Source: Kiloniellaceae bacterium (GTDB lineage: Bacteria > Pseudomonadota > Alphaproteobacteria > Kiloniellales > J153). From it: 64,000 nt of DNA. The DNA is taken from the NCBI GenBank assembly GCA_021776115.1, contig JAJFGN010000028.1:62001-126000 (forward strand). The letters run 5' to 3'. Shown piece after piece: positions 62,387 through 64,000 of the stretch (its first letter is position 1; every line of letters starts with the position of its first letter). Under the pieces are notes generated by a model. The model searched no databases, had not been told where the DNA came from, and saw only the letters and a list, made by a program, of their open reading frames with translations. Both the position numbers and the translations under genes were made by a program.

Positions 62387-64000
62387 TCAAACCGACTCCC
62401 GCAACTCCGCTGTCACCGGCGAGTCGCCTTGGTGCTCGGGCGCGAATGGCAGCATAACGGTTACCGTCGTACCCTTGCCTACTTCACTGTCGACGTCGAC
62501 GCTGCCACCGTGCTGATCAGCGATGCGCTTGATCAGTGGCATGCCGAGGCCGACGCCGAACGCCTTCGTGCTGAACAGGGGCTCGAACATGTGGCGCTTG
62601 ACCTCGGCGCTCATGCCGGGTCCTGTGTCGCTGATCGAGATCGCCACCATGCGTTCCAGGTTGCGCGTGCGCACGATCACTTCCTGCGGGCGGCCCGTAT
62701 GCTCTTCCATGGACTGGGTCGCATGAAATGCGTTTTGCAGGATGTTAACGAAGGCCTGGCGGAGCTTCTCGCTGTCGATCAGCAATTTGGCGCCCGACTT
62801 CAGGTCGAAACAAACCTTCACCCCACTTGGGTCTCGCATCTCCCTAATCTGCTGTTCGATCCAGTCATCGATCGCGACCGGTCGAAGAGTTGCCTCGCGC
62901 TTGCGCGAAAATTCCAGTAAATCCTCGATGATCCGGACGCAACGCCATACGTTTCTCTGGATCCGTTGCAGCTCCTCGCGAACATGAGGCTCAGTGCCGT
63001 CGAGATACCGGGTCAGAACCGACACCGACGTCATCAGGGTGCCCAAAGGATTGCGCAGTTCGTGGCTGACCGTTGCCGTCAGTTGTCCGATCGTCGCAAG
63101 CCGCTCTGTCTGCGCTAGTTCATGCTGGGTTTCGCGCAGTTTTTCGAGCGAAGTGACGAGGTCGCGCTCCGCCAGCTCCCGGCTTTCGTGCGACAATACG
63201 ATCCACCAGGACCCGATGCAAAGTAGCGGCAGGAGCGCCAAGTAGACCCGCATGAGGAGCGTACCGCTGTCCAAGGCCGCGGCATCCACGTCGAGATCCA
63301 TCATCCGATAGACCAACAGGAAGAGACCTGCGATCACGACGGCGAGCGACAAGAGAATGCCCAGGAACTTCGCCAAGCGCTGGATCGTGTTTGGCGCCAG
63401 CTTCCGGGTGAAAGACCGGCCGACGTAGCTGGATTTCTTCTTTAGCAGGTCGGAAATCGGCTTCTTGCAGCTGTCGTGACAGTGTGCGTCGAGGCTGCAG
63501 CACAGCGAGCAGATCGGCCCATCGTAGAAGGGGCAGCCCGCCATGTCGTTCGGCTCGTAGGAATACGCGCAGATGCTGCAGCGCACGGTGCTTTGCCCCT
63601 GCGGCAGCAGGTCCGAAGCCGCCTCTGGCTCCCTTGCCAGGTAGTATTTGCCCTTGGTCAAAACGCCGAGCAGGATTGCCACCGCGAAGGCGACGGTAAA
63701 GGAGATAGGGGCCGAATAGGCTTCCGCGACGGGACCGAAAGCGCCAGCGAAGCTTGAAACCGATATGACCGATGCGACCGCCATCGCGCCGCAGCCCACG
63801 GGATTGACGTTGTAGAGATGGGCGCGCTTGAACTCGATGAAGGACGGGCTGATCCGCATCGGCTTGAGCACGACAAGATCGGCGAAAATGGCGGCGATCC
63901 AGGCAATCGCGATGTTGGAGTATACCGCCAGAACAATCTCCAGGGTCTCGAAGATGCCGAGCAGCATGAGCAGAAGTGAGATCAGGATATTGAAGACAAG
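62387..64000 (-). CDS. NCS1-permease-like histidine kinase (5' end beyond window)
   Basis: The frame is open to the window edge, reading LVFNILISLLL before the internal Met at 63967, so the true start lies outside. The visible part begins with two or more membrane helices like the C-terminal half of NCS1 nucleobase permeases (YSNIAIAWIAAIFADLVV, FKRAHLYNVNPVG). A Cys-rich cluster follows (CSICAYSYEP, then CPFYDGPICSLCCSLDAHCH), then two helices, HisKA with TVSHELRNPLGT, and HATPase with NILQNAFHAT and FGVGLGMPLIKRIADQHGG. It probably senses a transported N-containing solute. Confidence 0.9.
   Translation of the reverse strand, partial: LVFNILISLLLMLLGIFETLEIVLAVYSNIAIAWIAAIFADLVVLKPMRISPSFIEFKRAHLYNVNPVGCGAMAVASVISVSSFAGAFGPVAEAYSAPISFTVAFAVAILLGVLTKGKYYLAREPEAASDLLPQGQSTVRCSICAYSYEPNDMAGCPFYDGPICSLCCSLDAHCHDSCKKPISDLLKKKSSYVGRSFTRKLAPNTIQRLAKFLGILLSLAVVIAGLFLLVYRMMDLDVDAAALDSGTLLMRVYLALLPLLCIGSWWIVLSHESRELAERDLVTSLEKLRETQHELAQTERLATIGQLTATVSHELRNPLGTLMTSVSVLTRYLDGTEPHVREELQRIQRNVWRCVRIIEDLLEFSRKREATLRPVAIDDWIEQQIREMRDPSGVKVCFDLKSGAKLLIDSEKLRQAFVNILQNAFHATQSMEEHTGRPQEVIVRTRNLERMVAISISDTGPGMSAEVKRHMFEPLFSTKAFGVGLGMPLIKRIADQHGGSVDVDSEVGKGTTVTVMLPFAPEHQGDSPVTAELRESV

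Overview
The window is GC-rich, densely packed heterotroph DNA. It most resembles an alphaproteobacterium of the Rhodospirillales/Hyphomicrobiales kind: many periplasmic solute-binding transporters, twin-arginine leaders on binding proteins, IclR control, and molybdenum hydroxylases. No rRNA, tRNA or CRISPR array was seen. This taxonomic guess rests on gene content only.

Layout. (1) 22-5716, minus strand: a complete dipeptide-type ABC importer, binding protein first, then two permeases and two ATPases. (2) 5997-7025: an ApbE-type flavin transferase. (3) 7317-27781: a catabolic block for an unknown carboxylic acid. It holds a MaoC hydratase, an IclR regulator, an unidentified membrane protein, an acyl-CoA synthetase, a TRAP-TAXI importer, a ThDP enzyme, and a long plus-strand run of beta-oxidation-type genes (3-hydroxyacyl-CoA dehydrogenase, SDR, ADP-forming-type CoA ligase, nitronate monooxygenase-like flavoprotein, DUF35 protein plus thiolase-fold partner, two acyl-CoA dehydrogenases, crotonase). 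Similar IclR-type palindromes lie in two divergent promoters of this block. (4) 27940-36671: a sugar-type ABC importer followed by an SMP-30 lactonase, two NAD(P)-linked oxidoreductases and an Ldh-family dehydrogenase, suggesting use of a sugar acid or polyol. (5) 36779-42164: a lone family-5 binding protein, a CocE-type hydrolase and an unidentified polytopic membrane protein.

(6) 42275-55379 is the most distinctive region. A Liv-type ABC importer and an enamidase-like amidohydrolase run on the plus strand. They converge on a tightly overlapping minus-strand operon: FAD subunit and fused FeS-molybdopterin subunit of a xanthine-dehydrogenase-type hydroxylase, a 6-hydroxynicotinate-reductase-like Fe-S protein, a UPF0280 (ApbE-like) protein and two tandem AA_synth (DUF1185) paralogues. 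Hydroxylase, ring reductase and enamidase are the first three steps of the reductive nicotinate route known from Eubacterium barkeri, here coupled to three proteins of unknown function.

(7) 55601-56016 is a small scar: the end of an IS6-type transposase, the end of a DUF1028 gene, and eight tandem TTTCCTG heptamers. (8) 56058-58866: crcB fluoride channel, then fmdB, amiS and fmdA (formamidase) of an amide-utilisation operon transcribed leftwards. (9) 59163-64000: an OmpR-type response regulator facing two histidine kinases. One is a soluble REC-GAF-PAS hybrid. The other runs off the right edge and fuses an NCS1-permease-like membrane region to a Cys-rich cluster and a kinase.

A recurring feature is a GC-rich inverted repeat directly after every solute-binding-protein gene (five of five), and also after fmdA, in each case before the next gene of the unit.
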